Origin: Melitaea cinxia
Lineage: Eukaryota; Arthropoda; Insecta; Lepidoptera; Nymphalidae
Assembly: GCF_905220565.1 (NCBI RefSeq)
Contig: NC_059402.1
Coordinates: forward strand, 10,975,501-11,039,500
Direction: 5' to 3'
DNA length: 64,000 bases
In this document: positions 1 to 12,637 of the stretch, one piece after another
Numbering within the stretch: position 1 is the first letter of the stretch
Layout of the letters: the number at the start of each line of letters is the position of its first letter
Notes under the pieces: model-generated
Told to the model about the DNA's origin: nothing
What the model saw: the letters and a program-made list of their open reading frames with translations, nothing else
The model's database searches: none
Position numbers and translations under genes: made by a program

Positions 1-180
1 GATCCCGTCATCAGATCCTGGTTCCTTCTCATGGTACCACACCAGGGATATCTGCTTTGCAACAAAAAAGAATTATCAAAATCGGTTCATAAACGACGAA
101 GTTATCTCTGAACATACATTAAAAAAATACATATACGATCGAATTGAGTAACCTCCTCCTTTTTTTGAAGTCGGTTAAAA
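1..180 (-). repeat. Truncated copy of the 'accgacttc' MITE-like family
   Basis: This fragment reads into the window already inside the element and ends with the 'gaagtcggtt' terminus near position 170. It shares long blocks (the 'atcagatcctggtt' and 'aatcggttcataaacgacga' stretches) with copies near 1.7-2.8, 16.4, 21.9, 27.8, 56.3 and 63 kb. It carries no coding potential. The rest of the copy lies outside the window. Confidence 0.75.
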
Positions 181-1678
181 ATATCCAGTTTTATACTGTG
201 TGTTTAATTAAATAATTAGAAGTAATTAAATAAATATTTTAACAGGCTAACGTGAAAAATATTAATCACACAGAAGTAGCCATGTAGCTATGTAGTCATT
301 ATAATTAATAGGATAAATGAATTTCTTAAAATTTAATAACAAAGAAGAATAATAAAGTTAGCTTTGAGTAAGAACTTGTAATAAATTAAATCAGTTTTTA
401 TACGTCTTCTTTTTATATATTGCAATATAAATATTTTCCTATTCTATTAACTGATACTTATTTTGAGTTATTCAGTAAAATAAACAGGAATTCGATAACA
501 TTATTTGTATTTGTTCAACGCAACACAAACGAACAAACTATTAAGTCAATGGAATTTAAATTTATTTTCTGAATTTAAAACATTATGAATGAAACATTTT
601 CACTTTAAGATTTTATTCCTTCCTCCCAAAGTCCGTCTTACTCGTATATCGGCATATCATGTTGCATTGCAAGAAAAAAATAACACCTGACAATTTAACG
701 AAAATACTTCTAAAGAAAATACAGGTAAATGTAACAAACAATTAAATAAAAAGGCTCCAAATGTTCGAAGATGACTTTAATTTCAATAAAATTAATACTG
801 AAAATTATTAACGTATGTTTTGTGCCATTTTTTTTAATGAGCACCAGACATGGCGCAATTCGTCAGGGACATTTGTTACGTGCGAGCTTTGATTAAAATT
901 ACTGATACTGAAGAGATTTATGAAATTAATTTAAACGCATAAACGGATGAGCGAAATTGATAATCTTGGCTAAAGAACAATCGAAATTTAAAACTTGGTA
1001 CGTTTATTTTATTTATTTAATTGAATGTCGAAATTCGAATGAACTGGTATTTTGATATTTATATACTTTGATGTTATCAAAAAGATTAAGATACAAATAT
1101 TCTTAACATACACACATGGTAGTCTGTTCGTAATTTAGGCTACATAGTGCCTGTGTTTTAGGTAACATCTGACTGATATACACATTACTTTTTCATAATT
1201 AAAGTAACAATACTTTTATTTAAGTAATAATCATTACATTTCAATAAAACTGCACTAACTTTCCGCAATGAACCATTTAAAAAATGTGAAAGGAGACATA
1301 CGAGTGCATATCAGATGACCGTGGATGGTCCCAAGTTTGCATACCGTCTGACAATTGACAACCGATTGACAATAAGCTCTCATTAAGTCTCTTTACGGAG
1401 TCAATGCCGGGCGAAATCCTCATTTGCTCTTTTTTGCTCATACATTAAAGAATTCATGTTTAATCCTTTTCGAACGAAGACTCAAATCATATTAAGATAT
1501 GTTATATTAAAAAATATAATATTATTGTTTTTCTTATATCCAGATTCAAAACTTTTACAAATAAAGCTTAAAAATGTATAATAAAAAATAAAATGCTATA
1601 AAAAACTTAATTACAAATAAAAGGTATAACTTAAAAATAGTAATATTCTTTGTAGTATATCTTTAAGAAAAATACTAT
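181..1678. other. AT-rich stretch without recognised features
   Basis: I see no gene, RNA or structured repeat here. The sequence is strongly AT-rich with frequent stops in all frames. It may be intergenic DNA or decayed transposon. Confidence 0.5.
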
Positions 1679-2290
1679 TTTTAACCGACTTCCAAAAAAG
1701 GAGGAGGTTCTCAATTCGACTGTATTTTTTTTTTTTATGTATGTTACATCAGAACTTTTGACTGGGTGGAGCGATTTCGACAAATTTTCTTTTAATCGAA
1801 AGGTGGTGTGTACCAATTGGTGCCATTTAAATTTATTTGAGATCTAACAACTACTTTTCGAGCTATATCTAATAATGCGTTTTTACTTGACGCTTTTTTC
1901 GTCGACCTACGTTGTATTATACCGCATAACTTTCTACTGGATGTACCGATTTTGATAATTCTTTTTTTGTTGGAAAGGAGATATCCCAAGTTTAGTACCA
2001 ATGATAAGGAAACCAGGATCTGATAATGGGATCCCAGAGAAATCGAGGGAACTTCTTGAAAATCCGCAATAACTTTTTACTGGGTGTACCGATTTTAATA
2101 ATTTTTAATTTAATCGAAAGCTGATGTTTGTCATGTGGTTACATATAAATTTTGTGAGATCTGATAACTACTTTTTGAGTAATCTTTGATAACGCGCAGT
2201 TACTTGACTATTTTTTCGTCGATCTACGTTGTACTACTCGTCGATGTAATTGAAGTCGGTTTTTTTTTCGTTTGCGAGCAAACATAATTA
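1679..2290 (+). repeat. Composite copy of the 'accgacttc' MITE-like family
   Basis: The copy begins with 'ttaaccgacttccaaaaaag' and ends with 'gaagtcggtt' followed by the terminal hairpin 'gtttgcgagcaaac'. It is longer than the roughly 430-bp copies elsewhere. The 'cgacctacgttgta' block occurs twice (near 1905 and 2220), so this looks like two overlapping or internally duplicated copies. Confidence 0.75.
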
Positions 2291-2364
2291 TTTTTATTTT
2301 ACAAAACTTATTGTTCAATTTGTTTTGCGTGGTTTGGTATCGATACAGTCAAAGAACAAAAGAA

Positions 2365-2797
2365 TAATTGTTTATGCAGACAAACGAGAAAAAAATCGAC
2401 TTCAATTATATCGACAAGTAATACAACGTAGGTAGTCGAAAAAATAGTCAAGTAAATACTCATTATCAAAGATTACTCCAAAAGTTGTAACCAGATCTCG
2501 GTGAAATTTAAATGTGACCACATGGTAAACATCGGCTTTCGACTAAATTAAAAATCATCAAAATCGGTACACCCAGTAAAAAGTTATGCGGATTTTCGAG
2601 AGTTCCCCTCGATTTCTCTGGGATCCCACCATCAGATCCTGGTTTCCTTATCATTGTACCACACCAGGGATATCTCCTTCCAAAAAAGAATTATCAAAAT
2701 CGGTTCATAAACGACGAAGTTATCCCTGAAAATACATTAAAAAAAATATATTCAGTCGAATTGAGTAACCTCCTCCTTTTTCGAAGTCGGTAAAAAA
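2365..2797 (-). repeat. 'accgacttc' MITE-like family, inverted partner
   Basis: This is a near full-length copy in opposite orientation to the one ending at 2290, about 75 bp away. It runs from 'cagacaaacgag' through 'tcgacttcaattatatcgac' to 'gaagtcggtaaaa'. The two copies form a large imperfect inverted repeat that could fold back on itself. Confidence 0.75.
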
Positions 2798-3062
2798 TGG
2801 TATAATATAATAATGCAACCCTACTTTATGTAATCGACCTTGGTTTTTGGTGCCATTATAACTAGGACAGATCATTTATTTTAACCAGATTTCCATCTGG
2901 ACATTATATCTTGCTAAATAAATTGTTTCACATAATTAACTCCTATTGAGGTCTATGTTCAGCAGTGGACTGCGATATACTAAAGTGTGATGTGAAAGGC
3001 TATTTGAAATACTTGCTATATATGAATAATCATTTATTTCAGAAATAAATCCATATTCAAAA

Positions 3063-4825
3063 TCAAATTAAATTATGTGTTAGTAAAAAATACACATAAA
3101 ATAAAACAAAAAGAGGGTTAGTAACAATTATATTACATAAATTAAATAAAATTAAAATTTGTGGCTTCCGGTGAGACTCCCGTGCTAACAATAGTATTTC
3201 GCAGCGGGAGCATGGAGCTGTATCCAGCAATAAAGCAATGGAGAGTCCCATCGGTGAGCCAACACACTCAGGACGGTGTTCGATGTTCCGCGCATTCGCT
3301 GCCACAGTGAGGCGCACCGCTTTCTAATAATGATCACGTAGAAGCAATTAGTACGCGCCTCGGCGAACATAGACAACGCGCTACAGAAATATGGCAGACC
3401 GAAGAAAATCCCGAACGCGTTATTGTATTAGACGCGCAGTGCGCTGTATGCTCGCTGCGTGAAGTCGACTCACAGACTGCAAGTGTAGAAAAATAGACAG
3501 TAAGCTTTGAAAAGTCATTGTCTATACTTCCCAGAAAGTCGTTGTCGTGTGGTAAGAGCCATGTCTCTTGTAAGGCAATTATATCAGAGTTCCGACAGAG
3601 AGACCTCAAACAAGGGACAGACCGATGTCCATTTTTACAGTAGAAACTAATTATTCTACTTAAACCAGCGATCATTGTTGTTGATCATAGGTATTCCTTT
3701 GCATTTGGTCACTTTTATATCTTCCTTTAAAGTCTATAAAACGTCTAAACGAGACTCCTTACGGCCAGAATTCATCTTTTAAAAAGTATTTTAATTTACT
3801 TTTAGCCACATAGACTTTGTATGCATTTATATTCGTACGTCACATTTTATTTTTCATTATTCTTTATCACATCTTTCGCTATGTTATAAATATAATACGG
3901 GATTCTTATGTCCACAGCCTTAAAATTCACATTTGATTCGACAACGGGTTTTTCTTTGTTACCAACAAATTTATTTTTAAATTTCTTTTTTTTTCTACTA
4001 ATATCCATTGTTTATTTTCTTCTTGGGGCTTCCATTCACAGTGATTTAAAACTTGAAATTAAGTTTTTATTTCCTGCGACCTGAGGTCATTGTAGCACGG
4101 CCCGTCTGACGGTTTTGTAGGCAAAGGTTTAAACGACGTATGAGTCATGCTCTCGCTCGTCACTGCCATCGCGTTATTTACCTTTTCAAACGGTTCGCTC
4201 ACAATTGACTCAATGACGTTCACCGCTGACACACCGTTATTAACCTGTTCAGCCGCTGACGTTTTTTCCTTTCTACCCTCATCATAGTGCAGATTTTCTT
4301 AACAGTTTTTCATATCATAAAAATCCATCTCACGACTAATAGGATGCAACCTCATAGGTCTAAACTTTCTAATCTACAGGCTCCCCACTTCGGATTTATG
4401 TGTCTAGAGAAATTGTTTACAAACGAGACTTCTTTTAGTGTTTCAATGTCACTTTTCAATTTATTTAAATCTTCCTTACTTGCACAACACTGAGAGATAT
4501 TATTAATACCCTGGCGCATTTTCACCAAATCCTTAAGGATTTGTGTTACATTTACATGTTCGAAAAGAACCGGGGATAGTCTTTGCAACTTCCGAGCAAC
4601 CAATATCGGTAGAACTTCAGGATCAGCTTCCTTCAGTGTACATAGGATGTCATCAATATCTCTCAAAGTCTTCCCATCACGCTTTCTGGTCTTCATCTGC
4701 TTCAATAGGGGCTCATACAGTAGGCGTTTAGCAGTCGTAATATCACTTTGACAAAACGCTGTGACGCATATGTGGCTAATACTTTCTTCCATTACGTCCA
4801 CAAATGAAGGTAAGCACTTCATTAA
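3063..4825 (-). pseudogene. Internally deleted non-LTR retrotransposon (LINE)
   Basis: On the minus strand an ORF1-like protein opens at 4822 and runs 156 codons to 4352. Its helical, charged sequence resembles the small ORF1-type proteins of lepidopteran LINEs. Downstream, an endonuclease-like start appears at about 3672-3490 with the motif 'SDIIALQETWLLPHD', typical of apurinic-type LINE endonucleases. After about 3376 the reading changes to a stretch resembling the ORF2 C-terminus ('KRCASLWQRMRGTSNTVLS'). Most of the endonuclease and all of the reverse transcriptase are missing, so a large deletion joined the two ends of ORF2. It cannot mobilise itself. Confidence 0.65.
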
Positions 4826-4879
4826 TTACTATATTACATGATACACATTTTACAGTTGACAATATTTTGATAAACGTCA

Positions 4880-5050
4880 TCTTTTTTTAAAGTGGGGAAA
4901 ATCCATCATGGATACCCTCCGGCGCGGGTGCGCCAGAGGGTTATGTCAGAATCCTACTGACTAAAAAACCACCACGTGTGAGCAGCCTGGGTGGGGCGAG
5001 ATGGGGTCACGCTAGCATTCGCCGCCTCGCCCCGGATAGACATGTCACCA
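4880..5050. repeat. GC-rich 'ccaccacgtgtgagcag' repeat fragment
   Basis: This block ('gaaaatccatcatggatacc' through 'gtgtgagcagcctgggtgg') has relatives at about 12790-12895 and 16060-16215. It stands out as a GC-rich island in AT-rich DNA. It appears to be part of a retroelement tail or untranslated region. Confidence 0.55.
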
Positions 5051-5384
5051 TATAGCTCAGGAATTAACCTCCGCTTGCACGTGTCAAACCGAAGTGATAT
5101 AACAGATTGTCCAAACAGATAAAAATTTTGTGTTGTATACCTATAGACATGTTTAAAGAGAAACTATCTATACGTGCATTTGTACAGTCCACTATGATGA
5201 ATGATGGTCAAATCAGTCGCAAATAAACTTGCATTCAAACTACACGTCGTTTTCTTAAAACCAATCGCCGCAAGCGAATATCAACCTTATTCAAATGAAC
5301 ACAGATAGTAACAGTAATTTTCTCAACTCACGGTCACTGTAGCTAAGGGCGGCTCTAGCCTTATTTACCTTCTTCATTTATCAC

Positions 5385-5570
5385 TAATCCCTAATCCCTA
5401 CTAATATTATAAATGTGAATCTAAGTTTGTTTGTAACGCTTTTATCGATAACTACCTAACATCATGAAACTTTGTACACATATTTTCAGAGGTATTAGAA
5501 GTAACATAGGATACTTTTATTTAAAAAAAAAAAATCAATGCGAGCGAAGCCGCGGGTAAAAGCTAGAAGT
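5385..5570 (+). repeat. Short interspersed element ending 'gcgaagccgcgggtaaaagctag'
   Basis: The segment starts with 'ctactaatattataaatgtg', continues through 'catgaaactttgtacacata' and ends with 'gcgaagccgcgggtaaaagc'. This arrangement is very common in lepidopteran non-coding DNA. No protein is encoded. Confidence 0.6.
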
Positions 5571-5749
5571 ATATATACCGGTACCTTGCTTTTAACGCCC
5601 CTTTACAATCTGGCGCCCGGGTGTACCGCAGCCCTTAGCGTATAAGCCGGATAGTTGCCCCAATTTTTGAAAATGCTCTATTATTAAAGATAATTATTTA
5701 TTATTTTTTTGTTCAAAGTGTATATCAAAGCGTAGGTAATTAATCTAAT

Positions 5750-5960
5750 ATATAGAATTCTCGTGTCGCGGTGTTTGTAGTTAAACTCCTCCGAAACGGT
5801 TTGACAGATTCTCATGAAATTTTGTGTCCATATCGGGTAGGTCTGAGAATCAACATCTATTTTTCATACCCCTAAGTCATAATGGGAGGGGGGGATTGAG
5901 AAGGTTAATAAAATATATGGCAAAACAACGTTTGCGGGGTCAGCTAGTCTTCTATAAAAG
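5750..5960 (+). repeat. 'tctcgtgtcgcggtg' short interspersed repeat
   Basis: It shares its 5' block (about 90 bp beginning 'attctcgtgtcgcggtgttt') and its end ('acaacgtttgcggggtcagctag') with the copy at 18895-19215. It is a short non-coding element of the same general class as the others ending in 'agctag'. Confidence 0.65.
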
Positions 5961-6054
5961 CCTGTTTTTTTAATATAATATAATGGAATAATATTAATTT
6001 GAGTAAATTCTGTTTTATTTGACCTCTGAAAATGCCTGCCTACTCCGGCGGATA

Positions 6055-6160
6055 GTCAGTCAGTCAGTCAGTCAGCTCAGCCTATTGCAGTCCACTGCTG
6101 GACATAGGCACATTGCTCGAAGACTTTCGTCTTCAAGCGTTGCGGAATCTTCGAAGTGAA
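6055..6160 (-). repeat. LINE/SINE 3' tail with (TCAG)n microsatellite
   Basis: A short (tcag)n run at about 6055-6075 is followed by 'cagcctattgcagtccactg', the reverse complement of the tail of the LINE fragment at 33329-33734. It looks like a severely 5'-truncated insertion whose simple-repeat tail survives. Confidence 0.6.
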
Positions 6161-8229
6161 GACTCGATGAATAGTAAGCCTAACGTAAAAAGGGATACTT
6201 GCCACATAAAAGAATAGATGGCTCTCTTAAGACTCTGATATATTTTATACCAATCTTATTTCATTTTCGGTTCCAAGGATATTTTTATATATTATTTAAT
6301 TTTTTCCAAGGATATTGATTATATATAAGGTATTTTCCTAGAATCCTCAAAAACACAGTTAGATAAGTCGTTAATATTTTTTTTTTTATACACAGCTAAT
6401 CATATTATAACTTTGAATCAATGACATAGTTAGGATTTCATTTTAGAGTTCCATCTTCTTAAGGTTCTTCTTGTTAAGCTAATATTTCGCTTGGGCTTAA
6501 TCTAACGAGGTATTTTGCTAATAAGTTCTTATTTTATTTAAGATAAATTGCAGTAAAAAAAATAACAAAAAACTAGAAAAAATGTGTCTTTGCTCGTTTA
6601 AATACTTTTAGTCTTATAGTTGCGTATAGTTGAGAGCGCCCCAAGAGTTGTTTTAGGGGTAACTATCCGTAAAAGTCAATTGGGCAACTATCCTTTTTGC
6701 TACGGATACTTTCTTTTTCTATTTGAAAAAGAAATAAAAATTATTTAAAACTATTTAATTTGAACGCTAGTCAAAGTTACAACGCGGAAGATTTTTGGTT
6801 ACACGGACTAAAACCTGAGCGCTTACTTTAATGGCTTATGTGCCAATAAGGCCTACTCGGGGTGCACTTCCGATTATGATGAAAAGCTAACACAATCGAC
6901 AAGACTAACATAGTGCATTCGAAACTGAGCCGTGTATCCATCCCATCGAGGCAACTATCCGGCTTATAACCAACACTTTAGCTCTGACTCTGGCTGTAAC
7001 CTTAATTGTAGGGTATGTATAAGTAGAGCTTACAAAAGACATAGTAAATAGTGAACGCGCAAAATCTAATTTTCCTAAACAAAATGACAGACAATATTCA
7101 TAGATCATTGAGTTTGAATAATAATTCCCAGGGGCTTTAGCATACTCAAAATGAAGTAACATGCCACTATCTTTTCTGACAATTTACATTGTAATAAAGA
7201 AAATGAAGCTATAGCCAAAAGGATACATTTTTATTATGATTAAGCCGCAAACGTTGGTCATTTTTTGACATGACACTGATGAATATGCACTTTGCGGAGG
7301 CGTTTAACTCCTCACCTCGAGAACAGTCACGTCATTACTTTCCATGGTGTAACTGATGAGAAAATGTGAAGCTACGAAATATGCTTTATTAAGATACCAG
7401 GGTAGATTACCAATTAATGTATTAACATAGTCAATTTGTACGTACATTTACTTATTTAATATTAATTATTTTATAATGTTCATTTCAATTTAAAAAAGGG
7501 AGCCATAGAATGTAGTATATGATCAATATCGTCTAGCAGAAACATTATGTTGACTAAATTAAACAAAAGTGAAGTACCAAAGGAGCGACTTATGTATATT
7601 TAGACGAAAGAACTGGTCATGGTAAACTATGGTGGCCATATCAGCTCTACAGCCAGTCGTGCAAAAACCTGACTGCACCCAACGCTGGCCAGTTATTTGT
7701 CAAAAATAAAAATTATATCTCGATTATTATTTCAAGTGGGAAAGACCCCCGGCATCCGCTGTCGGAGCGATACAGGCGATAAAGCGACAATAAAATATAT
7801 AAATAATTCATACCGGGAACGCGAGTATTGATTCGTAAGAACGTGTCTCAAATGTTTTATTGTCGATGGTATTAATAAATGGGGCAGATGCACGGCCCCG
7901 TTGTTCTTGCTGACACGATTGCGTCCCGCTTGGCAGTTCAATTAATAAAAATCAAATAACTCATCTGTATGCATAAAACAAAATGGAATGAGATTGCTTA
8001 AGGAATAAGCATTTTATTTAGGAAGGCGAGATGACTTTTAACAGAAACTTAATAAATGAAGACGGGTGTTAATCTTGTTCCTTTATTTTTAAGTTATGTT
8101 ATGATGTTTACGCAAAAAATGAAAATAGCGTTACTGTTGTATAACATAGCGTAGTTTATTTTGTTAGGTCCCAAAACATTGTTGATTAAAAAAAATCAGC
8201 AAAATTTAAATTTTTTAGTAGTTTTGCAA
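6161..8229. other. Long AT-rich stretch without recognised gene
   Basis: I found no convincing exon, RNA gene or full repeat. The minus-strand open frames at 6905-7162 and 7732-7941 are short and show no recognisable domain or splice context. I regard this as intergenic. Confidence 0.45.
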
Positions 8230-8551
8230 AATTTTTTTAAAGGTGACACCGATAGACTATCTGAGTACAATATTTCACTCTAAGCTTAAGTGGCTTCCTA
8301 TTCGTCTTCGTCGAAATTTACACAGTCTCTCATTTCTGTATTGTGTACTATTTAAACCAACTAGTCCTTTATACTTCGTCTGGAAATCTTACGCTTAGGA
8401 TGCCTGTACCTACTGACCAAATATTATTGACGTTCATTTGCTGTTCAGGCTATTATTAGTAGTTTACCCTTACACTTTCGCAAAGCTCAAAGTATTGCTT
8501 CATTTAAAAAACTTGTAAAAGACCATTATCTGCGTCTTAATATGACTTAAT

Positions 8552-8622
<71 letters not shown>

Positions 8623-8940
8623 ATTATTTACCGTGTACTTATATTATTGTTATGTACGTGTATATTTATACTTATAGGAATATTTAATTGTTTATTGTAT
8701 ATAATTATCTGTATTATATGAATCTTATTTTGTTTGATATACGTTTATTATACATCACCTACTTATTTCTTTTTTCCATTAATCCTAACCCTAAGGTTGC
8801 CTGGAAGAAATCGCTACCGAGCGATAAGGCCACCTCATTGTGCATTATACTTTTTTCTTTACAATTCTGTATTAAAATACTCTATGTGGTGTATAATAAA
8901 GAATAAATAAATAAATAAATAAATAAATATTTTATTGTAA
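8230..8940 (+). pseudogene. LINE ORF2 C-terminus and 3' end relic
   Basis: Positions 8240-8550 read, with frameshifts and stops, as a LINE ORF2 C-terminus (for example 'LKWLPIRLRRNLHSLSFLYC'). The 3' part holds the 'aaggttgcctggaagaaatcgct' and 'gcgataaggccacc' blocks, which also occur at 19690-19735. It ends in an (aata)n tail at 8903-8930. A TA/TG microsatellite at about 8552-8624 has expanded inside it. Confidence 0.6.
8552..8624. repeat. (TA)n microsatellite
   Basis: This is an almost uninterrupted alternating TA run with one 'gta' break, grading into (TG)n. It lies inside the LINE relic. Confidence 0.9.
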
Positions 8941-9734
8941 ATACGAATAGAAAGTTGTTTTTGAGTGCACTTATTTATTTGGAAATATTAAAAAAGAACC
9001 TTGAATAAAATCAACAAAGTGCTCAATAATCTTTATCTTTCGATTACCTACTAGTAAATATTTCTTCATCTGTGTTCAATAATAAAAATATGATGGACGA
9101 TCGGTAAAAAATGAAACTTGTCACAAGCAATAATTTATTATTAATGCGTTGAAAAAATAAAAATGGAGTACAGTAGTATTCAATGTCGAGTAGGTACGTA
9201 CATGACAGCAAATTTCTTGTATTACTAAGGAAAAAAAACCAGTAAATCGTCCAATGAGAGCCGGGGATTGGGGTGAGCTACCGTTGTAGGCGGATCCAAT
9301 ATTTCGCCTTTCTAGGACATTTCTTGTGCATATCTCAATAATGTACATTTTAATTATATTTTGTAACTGGCTTTTTATTTATAGCTGAAATTACAATGTA
9401 AATCGTTATCTCGGACAGTATTGTTTATTATAAGTTCTGAAAATGTGTAAACCTATTCGTATTTGCATTTCTGATTTTACAAGAAGAGCTATTTAAAATT
9501 TATAATGAAGACGTTTTTTAGGTACCTTAGATCTTTTTGAAATTATATGTTTTTACATCTAATTAAATAAATATGTCTAAATTAAAGCTTTAAGTTATGT
9601 CACTAAAAATTGTAGATACATTTAAAATCTATACAAATAAATAAAATTGAATTATCTGTATGTAATATTAAAATAACCGCTTATTACTAAATGCATATGG
9701 ACGTACGGTACATATACCAAAATAACATTTTTAC

Positions 9735-9898
9735 AATTTTTGTCTGTCTGTTTGTTCCGGATAATCCCTGAAACGGCTGGACCGACCTGATGTAATAAGA
9801 AGTAACTTAGGCTACTTTTATTTTAGATTTTTTATGTTTATTTTTTAACTTTTTTTGTTATATTCCACGAGGACGAAGTCGCGGGCACAGCTAGTACA
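9735..9898 (+). repeat. Short interspersed element ending 'gaagtcgcgggcacagctagt'
   Basis: The block begins at 'tgtctgtctgtttgttccgg' and ends 'gcgggcacagctagta'. It belongs to the same loose group of short lepidopteran repeats as those at 5385, 24610 and 38060. No coding potential. Confidence 0.6.
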
Positions 9899-10074
9899 AT
9901 ATATTGTGTCTATCAAGAACCCACTCATAGATGTATATAAAATTTGCTAACTAATTTTGCTAAGTTCTTAAGTTGTAAATTGTAAATATGTATAATGTTT
10001 AATAAACTATTTTAATTTTATTTAAAAATATATATTATTAGTAAATACAATAACCATATTTTTATAACCACATA

Positions 10075-10372
10075 CAACCGTGCCGCTGTGTGGTTACAGC
10101 AGTTAAGAATGTAGCCACCCCCTCTCTTCCCGTGGGTGTTGTAAGAGGCGACTAAGGGATACCAGTTCCACTATCACTTTGGAACTTAAAAAGCCGACTA
10201 ATTGCGGTATAACCATCCAACTGCTGGCTCTGAATACACAGGGAGCAGCTGTCTGCCCAACGTGGTTACTGGGCAAAACACATGAGTTCACATAATTTTT
10301 GGCGCAAACTTTTTGAGGTCTATGTCCAGCAGTGGACTGTATAAGGCTGAAGTGATGATGAAATAAATGAAT
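10075..10372 (+). repeat. Retroelement 3' tail repeat ('gtccagcagtggactg' family)
   Basis: The copy starts at 'gtgtggttacagcag', passes through 'cccgtgggtgttgtaagagg' and ends with 'ctatgtccagcagtggactg...ggctga' plus (atg)n. The last block is also the 3' end of the LINE ORF at 33329-33734. Other copies lie at 12640, 15330, 46452, 61236 and 61590. Confidence 0.7.
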
Positions 10373-12637
10373 ATCTCTAGAAACCGTACTCGTTCATTCA
10401 CAATTAAAAATCGTTTTGTTTACCTTCCATGAATTAACGAACCATTAAGTTTTTGTACTGACTTCATGTCGCTATCAGATCGTTTTAAAAATGTTATTTA
10501 CAAATAAAAGCTTTTGCTACTTTTTAATGTAACATAGAGTCCCACCTGCAAAGTAATCATTTGTAAGTTTATAAATAGAGCTCGAATTAAACTTATTTAC
10601 ATACCAATCTACGCAATTTATAAACGTATGACCATCCATCAAATAAACGATTATAAGTTAAGATGAAAGTGGCCGCGGCACGAAGATTTGCTCCACAAAA
10701 TGTCAACAAGACTGCTCGCCGACAAAGGCCCGCCTCGGCTGAGCATGCACGGCCCGCAACGGTTATTTTAAAATAATCGGTTAATTGCGCACCCTTAACG
10801 AGACTGTGGAAAATGATTGCCTCGTTGCTCGCACTTTTTCCTACCATTTTTATGTACTGTTAAAATTTTATAATAAAATATGTTTATAATGCAAGTAAAA
10901 CAGAATAATTTTAACTCAGACGCATTAATAGCTCTGTCATCAACTTATAAGCACAATAAGCAAGAATTTCATTCTAGTGTGACAAAAACCAGCCATATTG
11001 TATATAAATATATAACACTTATAAATAAAAAGACTACTAAGTTATACTTAAAATTATTTCATACAAAAAATGTTAAAAAATGATTTTAATTCAAACAAAA
11101 TGATATTCTTCAATATCGTAAGTATGCATATAAAATTAGTATCTTCAAGTATAACTACGTAAAAACGATTGTCTGTCACTAAATCAATTATAATACTTGA
11201 AAAGAATCTTAAAAAGCCATTTAATATAGTGCTATATCCACAATTATACCTACTTGTTTAAATAAAACTGAACAGCGTTTTTATGAAAACTACATGAATA
11301 TTCAATATTTTGTTTTGCATGCTTCATATCTGGAAGGAGCAATAAGCTCTCATTTGTCGATAAATATTGAAATTTGCATACATTTTCAAGTCGGACCACA
11401 CACGGGGCGGCACTTTTGAGCTGCCCACGTAACTGTGCGGTGCTTTTACGGTTTACTGCTCATCTGTGACGACACCCTGCCTCATCTCGGACTCGATTAC
11501 ACATAATTATGAGTAAAAATATTAATGATTATTTGTAACACGTATTGCAAACTCTCTTACGAATAGTTAAATGTGATTTAGTCACAAAAGTTTCCAGTAG
11601 GTTTAGATTATTCTTGTAAATTAGATTTTTATAATTAGACAATTTTCACGTTATATGCTAAGATGTTGATCTTTAGTCATAGGAAATTAAAATCTATTTT
11701 TAAAATCATTTTATGCTTGTTTAGTCGATCATTGTTTTTAAATTTGTTATTGGATAATTTTTAGGTTGGTTTTAATTATTGTCACATACATATCAAGATA
11801 AAATAGAAGAGCTTGAAAAATAAACCCTAAAATCAGAAATTTGTAAGAAATTTTACTATTAAGAATATATTTGAACATACCTATACATTTTATTTTATGT
11901 AATATAAAACTAATAGTAGTAGTAAACGACAGATTTGTTTTGTGATTAACAATATCATAGACGTTAGAAAATTCTTAACACCAACTTGTTTTAAAATAAA
12001 GAAATAATATTTAAATAATACAAATTTATTTTGCTGATGATAAAAATTTTATGGATTTCTTTAGTCACATTAACCAAGAAAAGTTATGAAGCGTTCAACG
12101 GAACGACATAAACGCTGAACTTATCAGCATATAAACTTTCCGTGTTAATCCATCCAGTAGCAATATAATTGTAATGAAAAATTGTTACGAGCGAACATAA
12201 AATGTACGTCTTCGAAGTCTGTGACTGGACTATAAACCTGCAGATCTGAGATAATTATTCGCAGTTTTAGATGTATCGATAAAGGTTAATTTGCTGCTAA
12301 AACGCGCTAAAGGAAGGAGTAACGTCGTAACCGTAAGACGTAAGATAAAAAAATATAAATTAATTTCGAAGATAACATTTTAGTAGCATAAACTTTATGC
12401 TATTTTAACTTAAGCGCTAATGTCATGCAAAAGCAAAACCCAAAGTAACTAACTATAGGTGATTTTAAAGATATTAGACTGACGGGGGATTCTTGGTAAT
12501 AGTTTCTCAGTTGGTATAAAACCCTTAAACGTGACAAATACTCCATTTCGAAAGGAGGCTTATAATAAAACTTTGATAAATGATTTTATTAACTATCGAT
12601 TATATTATATTAACTGATTTTACTAATATTTTATTAA
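10373..12637. other. Unassigned stretch with two GC-rich islands
   Basis: No gene is recognised. Two islands depart from the AT-rich background: about 10660-10830 and about 11385-11500. Neither matches the other repeats in this window. The minus-strand open frame at 10593-10847 is mostly the first island read through and shows no domain. Confidence 0.4.

Noticed and set aside
10593..10847. An 84-codon minus-strand gene
   Set aside because: No recognisable motif, and composition follows the GC island; no supporting exon structure.
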